From the NCBI GenBank assembly GCA_020638655.1, contig JACKIC010000003.1:434001-498000 (forward strand): a stretch of DNA of 64,000 nt, written 5' to 3'. A program made the position numbers and the translations under genes. Positions 38,780 through 46,548 of the stretch are shown in pieces. The notes under the pieces were generated by a model. That model was not told the origin of the DNA. It ran no database searches and saw nothing but the letters and a program-made list of their open reading frames with translations. How positions within the stretch are numbered: position 1 is the stretch's first letter; the number at the start of each line of letters is the position of its first letter. The stretch comes from Planctomycetota bacterium (GTDB lineage: Bacteria; Planctomycetota; UBA1135; UBA2386).

Positions 38780-40162
38780 ATGAGTCATTCCATCCGGCTG
38801 CCGCTCGTCCGTTCCCTGTCCTGCTCGATGCTGCTGGGCGCCGCTGCGCTCGCCCAGGTCCCCGACGGCTACATCGTCTGGGGGTCGTTCCAGGGCAGCG
38901 CCGGCAACAACGGCGTCTACTTCTCGCACCCGCGCGACACCACCGCCGCGCCGATCGCAGTCACCGGTCTGCCGGCGGCGCTCGCCTACGACCCGCTGGG
39001 GCGTCGCGGCGCCGCCTCCCTGCTGCGTCGGCCGAGCGACGGCAAGCTCCTCGTCGGCGAACGTGCGCCTGCCGGCACCAGCGTCGACGTGCACCTGCTC
39101 ACCCTGCAGGCCGAGCACGTGGTGATGGCGCAGCTGTTCAGCGTCGGCACCAGCGCGGTGGTCGGCGAGATCCCGCAGATGGGGCTGCTGCCCGACGGCC
39201 GCGTCGTCGTCGCGGCCACCGACCTGCAGCCAGGCGGCCCGCTCTCGCAGTTCCTGACCGCGGGCTACAACTACGAAGGCATCGGCATCCTCGACACGGA
39301 CAGCGGCGGCGTGGTGCCGGTGGCGATCTCCAACCTCAACCTGTTCCCGGGCGTGATCAACGCGCTCGCCGTGTCGCGCGACGGCCAGACCATCTACGTC
39401 GGCAACTACATCTCGGCGCTCGCGGGCGACCTGTGGGCGGTGCCGACCGCCGGTGGTGCCGCGACCATGGTGGCGTCCTTGCCGGCGGGGGCCTCGAACC
39501 TCACGGTCGATCAGGACGGCACCGTGTTGGTGACCACCTTGAACGGCCCGCCCAACCTGTTCCGGTTCGATCCTGCGACGCAGACGACCACGCCGGTGAC
39601 GACCGCCTCGGGCCCGCTCAACGCGATCGGCGTCGAGCGCGCGACCGGCAACCTGTTCCTCGCGACCGCGAACGGCGGCGTGCCGGCGCGTTCGCTGCTG
39701 TGGATGGAGCCGAGCGGCGTCGAGCACAACCTGATCAGTCCCAACATGGCGACGATCTCGAGCATCGACAGCAACCCGAACCCCGAGGCCTACGGTGCCG
39801 GCACTGCCGGCGTGCGCGCCTACGACTGGCAGCTCGCACCCAATCCCGGCGGCCTTCCCGAAGTGGGCAATCTCAACTTCTCGCTGACGGTCGCCGCCAG
39901 CCAGCCCACGATCGATCCGCTGCTGTTCCTGATGAGCCTGGGTGCCTCGGCGCCGACGCCGATGTTCGGCCTCGACGTGCTCGTCGATCTGTCGGTCACG
40001 ACGACGACCTTCACGACCCTCGTCGACCGCGCCACGCAGCCGTTCCCGCTGCCGGCGGTCGCCGGCCTGGTCGGCATCGAGCTGTTCGCACAGGCGTTCG
40101 TGCTCGAGACCCAGAGCAACACCCTGGCGGCGTCGCCCGGCGTGGCTTTCACGATCCTGTGA
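38780..40162 (+). CDS. Secreted beta-propeller-like protein, paralogue of the protein at 49620-51500
   Basis: 460 residues, signal peptide about 1-26 (AALAQV). The body (27-345) has propeller-like repeats ending in short strands such as INALAVSRDGQTIYVGNY and SNLTVDQDGTVLVT, resembling NHL/SMP-30-type blades. A C-terminal domain (about 350-460) opens with YDWQLAPNPGGLPEVGN and closes with AVAGLVGIELFAQAFVLE. Both regions align with the protein at 49620-51500. The 213-bp gap upstream holds only an imperfect 14-bp tandem repeat near 38700. A GAGGAG before the next gene suggests an operon. Confidence 0.7.
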   Translation: MSHSIRLPLVRSLSCSMLLGAAALAQVPDGYIVWGSFQGSAGNNGVYFSHPRDTTAAPIAVTGLPAALAYDPLGRRGAASLLRRPSDGKLLVGERAPAGTSVDVHLLTLQAEHVVMAQLFSVGTSAVVGEIPQMGLLPDGRVVVAATDLQPGGPLSQFLTAGYNYEGIGILDTDSGGVVPVAISNLNLFPGVINALAVSRDGQTIYVGNYISALAGDLWAVPTAGGAATMVASLPAGASNLTVDQDGTVLVTTLNGPPNLFRFDPATQTTTPVTTASGPLNAIGVERATGNLFLATANGGVPARSLLWMEPSGVEHNLISPNMATISSIDSNPNPEAYGAGTAGVRAYDWQLAPNPGGLPEVGNLNFSLTVAASQPTIDPLLFLMSLGASAPTPMFGLDVLVDLSVTTTTFTTLVDRATQPFPLPAVAGLVGIELFAQAFVLETQSNTLAASPGVAFTIL

Positions 40163-40171
40163 GGAGCCGAC

Positions 40172-42760
40172 ATGGACACGACAACGACACGCGTTCTGGT
40201 CGGCGTGTGGCTCGGGGTGCTCGGTGTGGCGGTGGGGGCCCAGGCCCCGGCCGCCGCGCCGGCCGCGCCAGCCCCCGCGCCGCAGGTGGCCGACGGTTGG
40301 CAGGCGCAGACGATCTATCGCGGTGACGCCGGCGTCTGGTACGCCCACATCGCCAAGGTCGTCGACGACTACGCCGCCAAGGAGATCCTCGCCGCCGACG
40401 ACAAGGGCCGCTTCCTGGTGCTCAGCAACTACAGCGGCAACTGGACCGTGCGCGACTGCATCCCCGACGGCCAGTGGCTCGCGCCGTCGTTGCCCGCGGA
40501 CGTCGATCCGCGCGTCGCCGGCGCCGAGCTCTACGCCGGCGGTCGCAGCGGCAGCCTGCATCAGGTGACGCTGCGCCCCCAGCCGTTCGCTCGCTACACC
40601 GTCGAGAGCCGCGAGATCGGCCACGTCGGCGAGGTGGAGTTCCACACCGTGCTCACCGGCAACCTGTCTCCGGCACCCGGTGACGAAGCGCTCGCGTTCG
40701 CGATCACCGGGCCCGTCTATCAGCTCGTGCCCGAGGGTGATGCCGGCGCGTTCGTGCTGCGCCAGGTCGCCGACGTCGGCGGGCGAGTGCGCGACGCCGT
40801 CGTCGTTCCCGGCGCCGGCGGTGCGGCCACGATCCTCGGCGTCAGCCGCCGCGGCGATCTGCTTTCGATGCGCCTGGGGCCGCGCGGTCTCGAGCACCGC
40901 GTGCTGCTGCACGAGGACAGCGGGCTCGGCCGCATCTGCCGGTCGCCGACCATGCCCGGCGTGTTCTACGTGACGCGTGACGACGGCGTTCTGCTGCGGG
41001 TGGCGCTCGGGGCCGGAGGAGCCGTCGATCGGCAGGTCGTCCTCGCCACCGAGCAAGGTTTGCGCGGCGTCGCGGCGGGGCGCTTCTTCGCCGATGGGCG
41101 CGAGAGCGTCGCCGTCTACGGCTACGGCAAGAAGGTGCAGCTCGTATCGCGGGCCGCGGGCGCGAGCTGGCAGGTGGAGGACCTCTACTGCGGCGTCCAG
41201 AAGGGGCACTGGCTCGTCGCGGGCGAACTCGACGGTCGCAACGGCACCGACGAGCTGCTCGCCACGGGCTTCGATGGCGAGATGATCGTGCTCGCGCGCG
41301 AACCCGGCTACGCGCTGCCCGGCGTGGCCGTGCCCGCGCCGGAACCGAAGGCAAAAGTCGTCGCGGGCCCCGCGGCGCCGCGCATCTGGGCGCACTTCGG
41401 CGACCAGGCCCTGACCGAACTCTCGCCGCTGCGGTACCAGGGCGGCTTCGAGACCAAGTCGTTGGTCTACGAAACGCTGGTGCAGCGCGACGCCGCGGGC
41501 CGCATCGCGCCCGGGCTCGCGACCGCGTGGCATCAGGAAGACGGCGGCAAGGCGTTCGTGTTCACGCTGCGTGAGGGGGCCACCTTCCACGATGGCGCGC
41601 CGGTGACCGCCGCTGCCGTCGCGTTGCACTTTCGTCGCTGGATCGGGCTGCCCGAACACGACTGGCTGCGCAGCAGCCGGCACATCGTCGCGGCTCGCGC
41701 CACCACCGCCGGGGAGCTGCGCATCGACCTCGATCAGCCCTGGGCGCTGTTGCCCGACCTCTGCGCCGTCAACCCGACCGCCGTGCGTGGTCAAGGTGCG
41801 CTCGACCGCGAGGGCAACTTCGTGCGCCCCGTGGGAACCGGCCCGTTCGCCTTCGTCGCCGCGCGCGAGAACGGCGCCGTGCTGCGCTTTCGGCGCGTCG
41901 CCGAAGATCGCGAGTGCTACATCGACCTGGTGCGCGGCGCCGGTGATCCCATCGACGCGTTGCTTCGCGAGGACGTCGACGCGGTCGTCGGCAGCTGGCT
42001 GGTGCCCGTGGACCCTGCGCGCGCCGCCGCGCTGCGTTCGGACCCGAGCGTGCAGGTGGGGGCGGGGCCGGGATCTTCGATGGTGTTCCTCGGCCTGCGC
42101 TGGGATCGCGGCCCGCTGCAGGCGCTGCCAGTGCGTCGCGCGGTCGCGGCGGCGATCGACCGCGCCGAACTCGTCGAGGTAGTGATGCACGGCTTCGCCG
42201 ACGCCTCGACCGGCTGGGCGGCCCCTTCGATCGTGGATTGGCCGCAGGGCCAGGTGCCCAGCGCCGCAGCCGTGACCTTGGCGGCGCCGCTGTTGCTGGT
42301 CGCGGCGCCGCGCGACAGGCAGCTGGCCGACGTGCTCGCAGCGCAGTTGCAGCGCCACGGGCTGCCGTGCCGCGTCGAGCTCGCCGAAGGGAAGCCCGAC
42401 GTCTGGGACCTGCGCATCGAGCGCACCCACGGCGTGCCGTACGATCCGTTCACCACGGTGGTGTCGCGCTTCTCCGCGCCGCTGTCGCACGCCAACGCGT
42501 CGCTGCCGTCGGGAGCGCCCGTCGACGCCGAGCTCGCGCAGCTGGTGGGGGCGCTCGCGGCCGCTCCTGACGAGGCGGCGCGCCCGCAGCTGTTCACGAA
42601 GATCCAGCACCGCCTCGACGAGCTGTTGCCGATCGTGCCCCTGTTCGCGCCGCAACGGATCGCGGTCGTGCGCGCCGGCCTGCCGATGCCGCGGCTGGAT
42701 CACGACATGTATCGCCTCGACCCGGACTGGCTGTCCCTGATGGTTCTCGCTCGGAACTGA
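40172..42760 (+). CDS. Beta-propeller fused to a NikA/OppA-type solute-binding protein
   Basis: 862 residues. Signal peptide about 1-23, Ala/Pro linker, then a propeller-like region (about 40-395) with FG-GAP-like turns such as LDGRNGTDELLATGFDGEM. Residues ~405-862 are an SBP_bac_5 domain: ALTELSPLRYQGGFETKSLVYETLVQRD and FTLREGATFHDGAPVTAAAVALHFRR closely follow NikA and peptide-binding proteins. No permease or ATPase genes are adjacent, so ligand sensing rather than uptake is possible. A GAGGAG lies 6 nt before ATG. The stop TGA is inside the left terminal repeat of the insertion sequence, so the native 3' end may be altered. Confidence 0.82.
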   Translation: MDTTTTRVLVGVWLGVLGVAVGAQAPAAAPAAPAPAPQVADGWQAQTIYRGDAGVWYAHIAKVVDDYAAKEILAADDKGRFLVLSNYSGNWTVRDCIPDGQWLAPSLPADVDPRVAGAELYAGGRSGSLHQVTLRPQPFARYTVESREIGHVGEVEFHTVLTGNLSPAPGDEALAFAITGPVYQLVPEGDAGAFVLRQVADVGGRVRDAVVVPGAGGAATILGVSRRGDLLSMRLGPRGLEHRVLLHEDSGLGRICRSPTMPGVFYVTRDDGVLLRVALGAGGAVDRQVVLATEQGLRGVAAGRFFADGRESVAVYGYGKKVQLVSRAAGASWQVEDLYCGVQKGHWLVAGELDGRNGTDELLATGFDGEMIVLAREPGYALPGVAVPAPEPKAKVVAGPAAPRIWAHFGDQALTELSPLRYQGGFETKSLVYETLVQRDAAGRIAPGLATAWHQEDGGKAFVFTLREGATFHDGAPVTAAAVALHFRRWIGLPEHDWLRSSRHIVAARATTAGELRIDLDQPWALLPDLCAVNPTAVRGQGALDREGNFVRPVGTGPFAFVAARENGAVLRFRRVAEDRECYIDLVRGAGDPIDALLREDVDAVVGSWLVPVDPARAAALRSDPSVQVGAGPGSSMVFLGLRWDRGPLQALPVRRAVAAAIDRAELVEVVMHGFADASTGWAAPSIVDWPQGQVPSAAAVTLAAPLLLVAAPRDRQLADVLAAQLQRHGLPCRVELAEGKPDVWDLRIERTHGVPYDPFTTVVSRFSAPLSHANASLPSGAPVDAELAQLVGALAAAPDEAARPQLFTKIQHRLDELLPIVPLFAPQRIAVVRAGLPMPRLDHDMYRLDPDWLSLMVLARN

Positions 42761-42819
42761 TTCCTTCCGTGGCGTACATCGGAAACCTCGCCAATAGTTG
42801 AGGTCGGGCATCCACACAT

Positions 42820-42843
42820 CTGCCGGCACATCATGTCCGGCAG
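42820..42843 (+). promoter_or_regulatory. Hairpin overlapping the transposase ribosome binding site
   Basis: CTGCCGG (42820-42826) pairs with CCGGCAG (42837-42843) around a 10-nt loop. The 3' arm takes in the first two bases of the AGGAG (42842-42846) that lies 6 nt before ATG 42853. Transcripts entering from the upstream gene would contain the whole hairpin, as in IS elements that block such read-through translation. Confidence 0.5.
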
Positions 42844-42852
42844 GAGACGTCG

Positions 42853-43908
42853 ATGCCCTCGTTCACACCGCCCCGGTGCGCCTACGCCGATTGCCCAAGG
42901 CATGCCGATCCGCAGCCTCGCTTCTGCCGCCGTCGCGGCAGCTACTGGCCCAAGTGCCGCGCCGCGCCCATCCCCCGTTACCACTGCAAGTCGTGCAACC
43001 GCAGCTTCTCGAGGCAGACGTTCCGGCACGACTACCGCGACCACCGGCCCGAGCTCAACGAGAGCCTGTTCCTGCTGCTGACCAGCGGCGTCGGCCTCAG
43101 ACAGTGCAGCCGCTTGCTGCGATCGGGCGTGAGGTGTCCGCAACAGAAGCTGGCGAAGATGGGGCGGACGCTTGCGCTGCTGCGCGGCAACCTGTGTCCG
43201 AGACTTCCGGGCGGTCGCGTCTTCGTGATGGACGAAGAGGAGACCTACGAAGGCGCCTCGATCCGCCCGCTGACGATGCCCGTCGTGATCGATCGCGAGA
43301 CATGGTTCGTGGTCGCTGTCGACGTCGGCTCGATCCGGCGCCTCGCGCGGCGCGGCACGCGGCGGCGGGTGCGACAGGACCAGGAGGAGGCCAGGAACGG
43401 CCGGCGCCAGGACCAGAGCCGCGCGTGCACCGAGCGGGTCCTGCGCGCCCTGGCGGCGAAGTGCTCCGCGGGCCAAGTCCTGTTGCAGACGGACAAGAAG
43501 TCGAGCTACGCGACGCTCGCCAGGCGCATCTTCGGCGACCGCCTGACGCATGAGACGACCTCGAGTCGTCGGGTGCGCGACAAACACAACCCGCTGTTTC
43601 CCATCAACGTGACGCTCGCAATGTCGCGCGACAACTGCGGCCGACTGCGACGCAAGTCCTGGCTGGTCACGAAGTCCGCGCGGCGCCTGCTCGACCACGC
43701 CCAGCTGTTCGTCGTCTACCGCAACTTCGTGCGACGGCGCTTCAACCACGACAGGGAGAACGAGACCCCGGCCAGGTTGCTCGGCCTCGTGCCGCGCAAC
43801 CTCGATGCGGCTGAGGTGCTCTCGTGGCGCCAGGACTGGGGCGATCGGAGCATCCACCCGATGAGCAAGAGCGGCGCGCAGACGGTGCGCGCCCGCATGG
43901 TCGCCTGA
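42853..43908 (+). CDS. Transposase, DDE type, with N-terminal zinc finger
   Basis: 351 residues. Cysteines C9, C14, C25, C35, C45 and C48 (CAYADC ... YHCKSC) form an InsA-like zinc finger, followed by a helix-turn-helix-like region (about 65-100). The DDE catalytic residues are likely D127 (VMDEEETYEG), D214 (LQTDKKSSY) and E302 (NHDRENETPA), as in IS1-type transposases. Unlike IS1 there is one frame and no frameshift. The family is not fixed by eye. AGGAG sits 6 nt before ATG. Confidence 0.8.
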   Translation: MPSFTPPRCAYADCPRHADPQPRFCRRRGSYWPKCRAAPIPRYHCKSCNRSFSRQTFRHDYRDHRPELNESLFLLLTSGVGLRQCSRLLRSGVRCPQQKLAKMGRTLALLRGNLCPRLPGGRVFVMDEEETYEGASIRPLTMPVVIDRETWFVVAVDVGSIRRLARRGTRRRVRQDQEEARNGRRQDQSRACTERVLRALAAKCSAGQVLLQTDKKSSYATLARRIFGDRLTHETTSSRRVRDKHNPLFPINVTLAMSRDNCGRLRRKSWLVTKSARRLLDHAQLFVVYRNFVRRRFNHDRENETPARLLGLVPRNLDAAEVLSWRQDWGDRSIHPMSKSGAQTVRARMVA

Positions 43909-43976
43909 CCCCGGCAGTGATGCGGGGGCAGGCATCGGCGGTGCGCCGGCGCATGTGCACCACGGAAGGAATCAGT

Positions 43977-44945
43977 TCACTGGTCTCGATGGGACTTGTG
44001 GCACTGCTTGCAGGTCTTGCTGATCACATCGAAGTGCTGCTCGGCCAGCGGCAGGTCGGCGGCACGCAGGGCGGCGTCGAGCTGCTCGGCGGCGGTGATC
44101 GACTTCTTAAGCAACTCTTGGTAGTCGCCCTGGTGTTGTAGGCTCTCGGGGTCCTGTGCCAGCTGCGCGAACACGTGGGCGAGCCGCCGGGTTTCCTTGC
44201 TCGGCACGAGGTCGGGGTGGTCTTCGGGCGCCTTCCACCCCGCTTTTCGCGCCTGCTTGACGTTGTCCATCACGGCGTCGATCTCGCTCATCATCGCAAC
44301 CATGCCGCTGACGACGTTGACGCTCGGGAACTTGCTGGCGTCGCAGACCAGGTCGCTGCTGGCCAACGGCCGGGCCTGCCGCACGGCCTGCCACAGTCCG
44401 GGGTAGTCCGGCGAGGTGCCCGAGACCTTCATGCGTTCCTGGGCCTGCTCGGGGGTCAGCTTGCCGGCGAGCACCATGGCGCTGCCGAGCGCCGCGGCGC
44501 TGCGGTGTTTGCCGTGGTGGCAGTGCACGTAGACCGGGCCGGGCAGGTTGGCCACGGCCTGCGCGATCTCCTTCTGGCGCGCTTCGGTCATGCCGCTGTA
44601 GGGGATCGGCAGGTGCACGTAGTGCATGCCCAGCTTCTCCGCGGTGGCGACGTCGGGAGTGGCCCCGTCGACCGATACGATCGACTTGACGCCCATCGCG
44701 GCGAGGGTCTCCATGCCTTCTTCACCCTCGGGCACGCTCCCGGAGAACATGTCGGGCGCGTAGGTGACGACGTTGTGCAGGCCCTCGAAGCCCTCGGCCT
44801 TCGCGGCGCCGATGGGCGGCGGCGAGAGGTTCGGGTGGCGGTCGCGGTGGCCTTCGAGGTCGGCGCAGCTGCTGCCGAAGAGGCCGATCGCGAGCAGGCA
44901 GGGCAGGGCGGTGTAGCGGACGGTGGGCAGAGGGGAACGGTTCAT
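43977..44945 (-). CDS. Lipoprotein with cysteine phosphatase domain and C-terminal CxxCH motif
   Basis: 322 residues from ATG 44945. Signal sequence ending LFGSSC (C27). A dual-specificity/tyrosine phosphatase-type domain (about 50-195) has the P-loop HCHHGKHRS at 141-149, i.e. HCx2Gx2R with nucleophile C142 and R148. A helical region (about 205-310) leads to C312-x2-C315-H316 five residues from the end, the layout of a cytochrome c'-like four-helix domain with covalent heme. Such a joining of phosphatase and heme parts is unusual. The stop codon abuts the insertion sequence. The natural substrate is unknown. Confidence 0.78.
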   Translation of the reverse strand: MNRSPLPTVRYTALPCLLAIGLFGSSCADLEGHRDRHPNLSPPPIGAAKAEGFEGLHNVVTYAPDMFSGSVPEGEEGMETLAAMGVKSIVSVDGATPDVATAEKLGMHYVHLPIPYSGMTEARQKEIAQAVANLPGPVYVHCHHGKHRSAAALGSAMVLAGKLTPEQAQERMKVSGTSPDYPGLWQAVRQARPLASSDLVCDASKFPSVNVVSGMVAMMSEIDAVMDNVKQARKAGWKAPEDHPDLVPSKETRRLAHVFAQLAQDPESLQHQGDYQELLKKSITAAEQLDAALRAADLPLAEQHFDVISKTCKQCHKSHRDQ

Positions 44946-44959
44946 CGTGCCCGCGCATA

Positions 44960-44979
44960 GCAACCGGTGTGCCGGTTGC
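44960..44979. promoter_or_regulatory. 8-bp inverted repeat between the NtrC gene and the phosphatase gene
   Basis: GCAACCGG (44960-44967), TGTG, CCGGTTGC (44972-44979). It is 15 bp before the phosphatase ATG and 28 bp after the regulator stop. It could be a terminator without U-tract or an operator. Confidence 0.4.
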
Positions 44980-45007
44980 GTGGCAATCGCGACCCAGGCG
45001 CGGCGCT

Positions 45008-46441
45008 TCAGTCGCTTGCCGGCTCGGGCGTGCCGCCACTGCGCCCTGCGTCCCGCGCCGCCTGCGCATCACAGCCCAGTTCGCGCAGGCGCCGGTGCAG
45101 ATGCCCACGCGACAGTCCCGCCTGGCGCGCCGCTTCGGTGATGCTGCCGCCGGTGTGCATCAGCAGGTTGGTGAAGTAGGCCCGGTCGAAGCGACGGCGC
45201 GCAGTGTCGTAGTCGTTACGTTCGCCGGACGTGTCGTCATCGGGACCGCGCACCTCTGCTGGCAGGTCGCCGAGGCCGAGCACGGCGCGTTGGCCGGCGA
45301 GCGCGCTCATGCGTTCGACCGTGTTCTCGAGCTCGCGCACGTTGCCGGGCCAGTCGTAGGCGCACAGCGCGCCGATCGCTTCGGGAGTCAGGGTGCGCGC
45401 CGCCTGGCCGGGCGCGGAGAGGCGCTCGAGGTTGCGGGCCAAGAGCACCGGGATGTCCTCACGGCGGTCGCGCAGCGATGGCACCTGCAGGCTGATGACG
45501 TCGAGTCGATACAGCAACTCGGCACGAAAGCGGCCCTGCTGCACGAGCGCGGGCAGGTCGCGGTTGGTCGCGGCGATCACGCGCACGTCGACGCGCACGG
45601 GGTTCTGGCTGCCAAGCGGCAGGAACTCACGCTCCTGCAAGAAGCGCTCGATCTTGGCCTGGGCGGCGAGGCTCATGTCGCCGATCTCGTCGAGGAACAC
45701 GGTGCCGCGGTTGGCACGCAGCAAGAGGCCCTGCTTGGCGCGTTGCGCGCCGGTGAACGCGCCGGCTTCGTGGCCGAACAGTTCGCTCTCGACCAGGGTG
45801 TCGGGCATCGCCGCGCAGTTGAGCGCCACGAACGGCGCCGCCGCGCGCGTGCCGCTGCGGTGCAGGGCCTTGGCGACGAGGCCCTTGCCGGTGCCGGACT
45901 CGCCGGTGAGCAGCACGGTCGAATCGGAGGCGGCGAGCAGTTCGACGCGGCGCACGAGCTCGGCCATGGTGGGGCTCTCGGCGACGATGCCGACGCCGCC
46001 GGCGGTGCCTTCGAGCAGCGTGCGCAGCTGCAGGTTCTCGCGGTTGGTGGCGCTGGTGCCGAGCGCGCGGCGCAGGCGGAGCTCCAGCTCGTCGAGGCCG
46101 AACGGCTTGGTGAGGAAGTCGGCGGCGCCCAGGTGCATCGCTTCGACCGCGGTGGCGATGGTGCCGTGCGCCGTCATCATCAACACCACGGCGTCGGGGT
46201 CCGAGCTGCGGATGCGGGACAACGCGGTGATGCCGTCGACGTGCGGCATCTTGAGGTCGAGCACCGCGGCGTCGAACGCGTGTTGGCCCCACCGCTGCAC
46301 CGCCTGGTCGCCGTCGCCGACCGCCTCGACGGTGTAGCCGAGCCGCGTCAGGCCGCGCTGCAGGAAGTGCCGCATGCTCTCTTCGTCGTCGGCGACGAGC
46401 AGGCGCAGCGGCGCGCTCGGGGTCTCTTCGGTCGCGTTCAC
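45008..46441 (-). CDS. NtrC-family sigma54-dependent response regulator
   Basis: 477 residues from GTG 46441 (preceded by AGGA; GTG 46468 is possible). Receiver (about 12-125) with phosphoacceptor Asp in VLDLKMPHVDG. AAA+ domain (about 150-390) with Walker A GESGTGKG, the sigma54-contacting GAFTGA loop, and Walker B VFLDEIGD. A Fis-type helix-turn-helix at the end (SITEAARQAGLSRGHLHRRL). It activates sigma54 promoters when phosphorylated, here by the kinase encoded just upstream. The regulon is unknown. Confidence 0.93.
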   Translation of the reverse strand: MNATEETPSAPLRLLVADDEESMRHFLQRGLTRLGYTVEAVGDGDQAVQRWGQHAFDAAVLDLKMPHVDGITALSRIRSSDPDAVVLMMTAHGTIATAVEAMHLGAADFLTKPFGLDELELRLRRALGTSATNRENLQLRTLLEGTAGGVGIVAESPTMAELVRRVELLAASDSTVLLTGESGTGKGLVAKALHRSGTRAAAPFVALNCAAMPDTLVESELFGHEAGAFTGAQRAKQGLLLRANRGTVFLDEIGDMSLAAQAKIERFLQEREFLPLGSQNPVRVDVRVIAATNRDLPALVQQGRFRAELLYRLDVISLQVPSLRDRREDIPVLLARNLERLSAPGQAARTLTPEAIGALCAYDWPGNVRELENTVERMSALAGQRAVLGLGDLPAEVRGPDDDTSGERNDYDTARRRFDRAYFTNLLMHTGGSITEAARQAGLSRGHLHRRLRELGCDAQAARDAGRSGGTPEPASD

Positions 46442-46548
46442 GCCGCGATCCTGGCGCGCGGCGACCACAATGGCAAGGTGGCTCGTCGTCTGGGAATACG
46501 GAGATGCGGGCCCGCTGTCGCAGATCGGTGACAGCCGGCGGCGCGGGG

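Larger units (their letters stand above)
42755..43977 (+). mobile_element. Complete insertion sequence, about 1.22 kb, with perfect 18-bp terminal inverted repeats
   Basis: AACTGATTCCTTCCGTGG at 42755-42772 is exactly inverted at 43960-43977. Similarity between the ends continues weakly inward (CGTACATC versus TGCACATG). It carries one transposase gene. No target-site duplication is evident. Its ends overlap the stop codons of both convergent neighbours. A 111-bp element at 51613 and a fragment at 28826 share the ends. Confidence 0.88.

Noticed and set aside
38603..42829. A 1408-codon open frame on the minus strand
   Set aside because: It is antisense to two genes with signal peptides and recognisable domains, and its translation is low-complexity Arg/His/Asp-rich.
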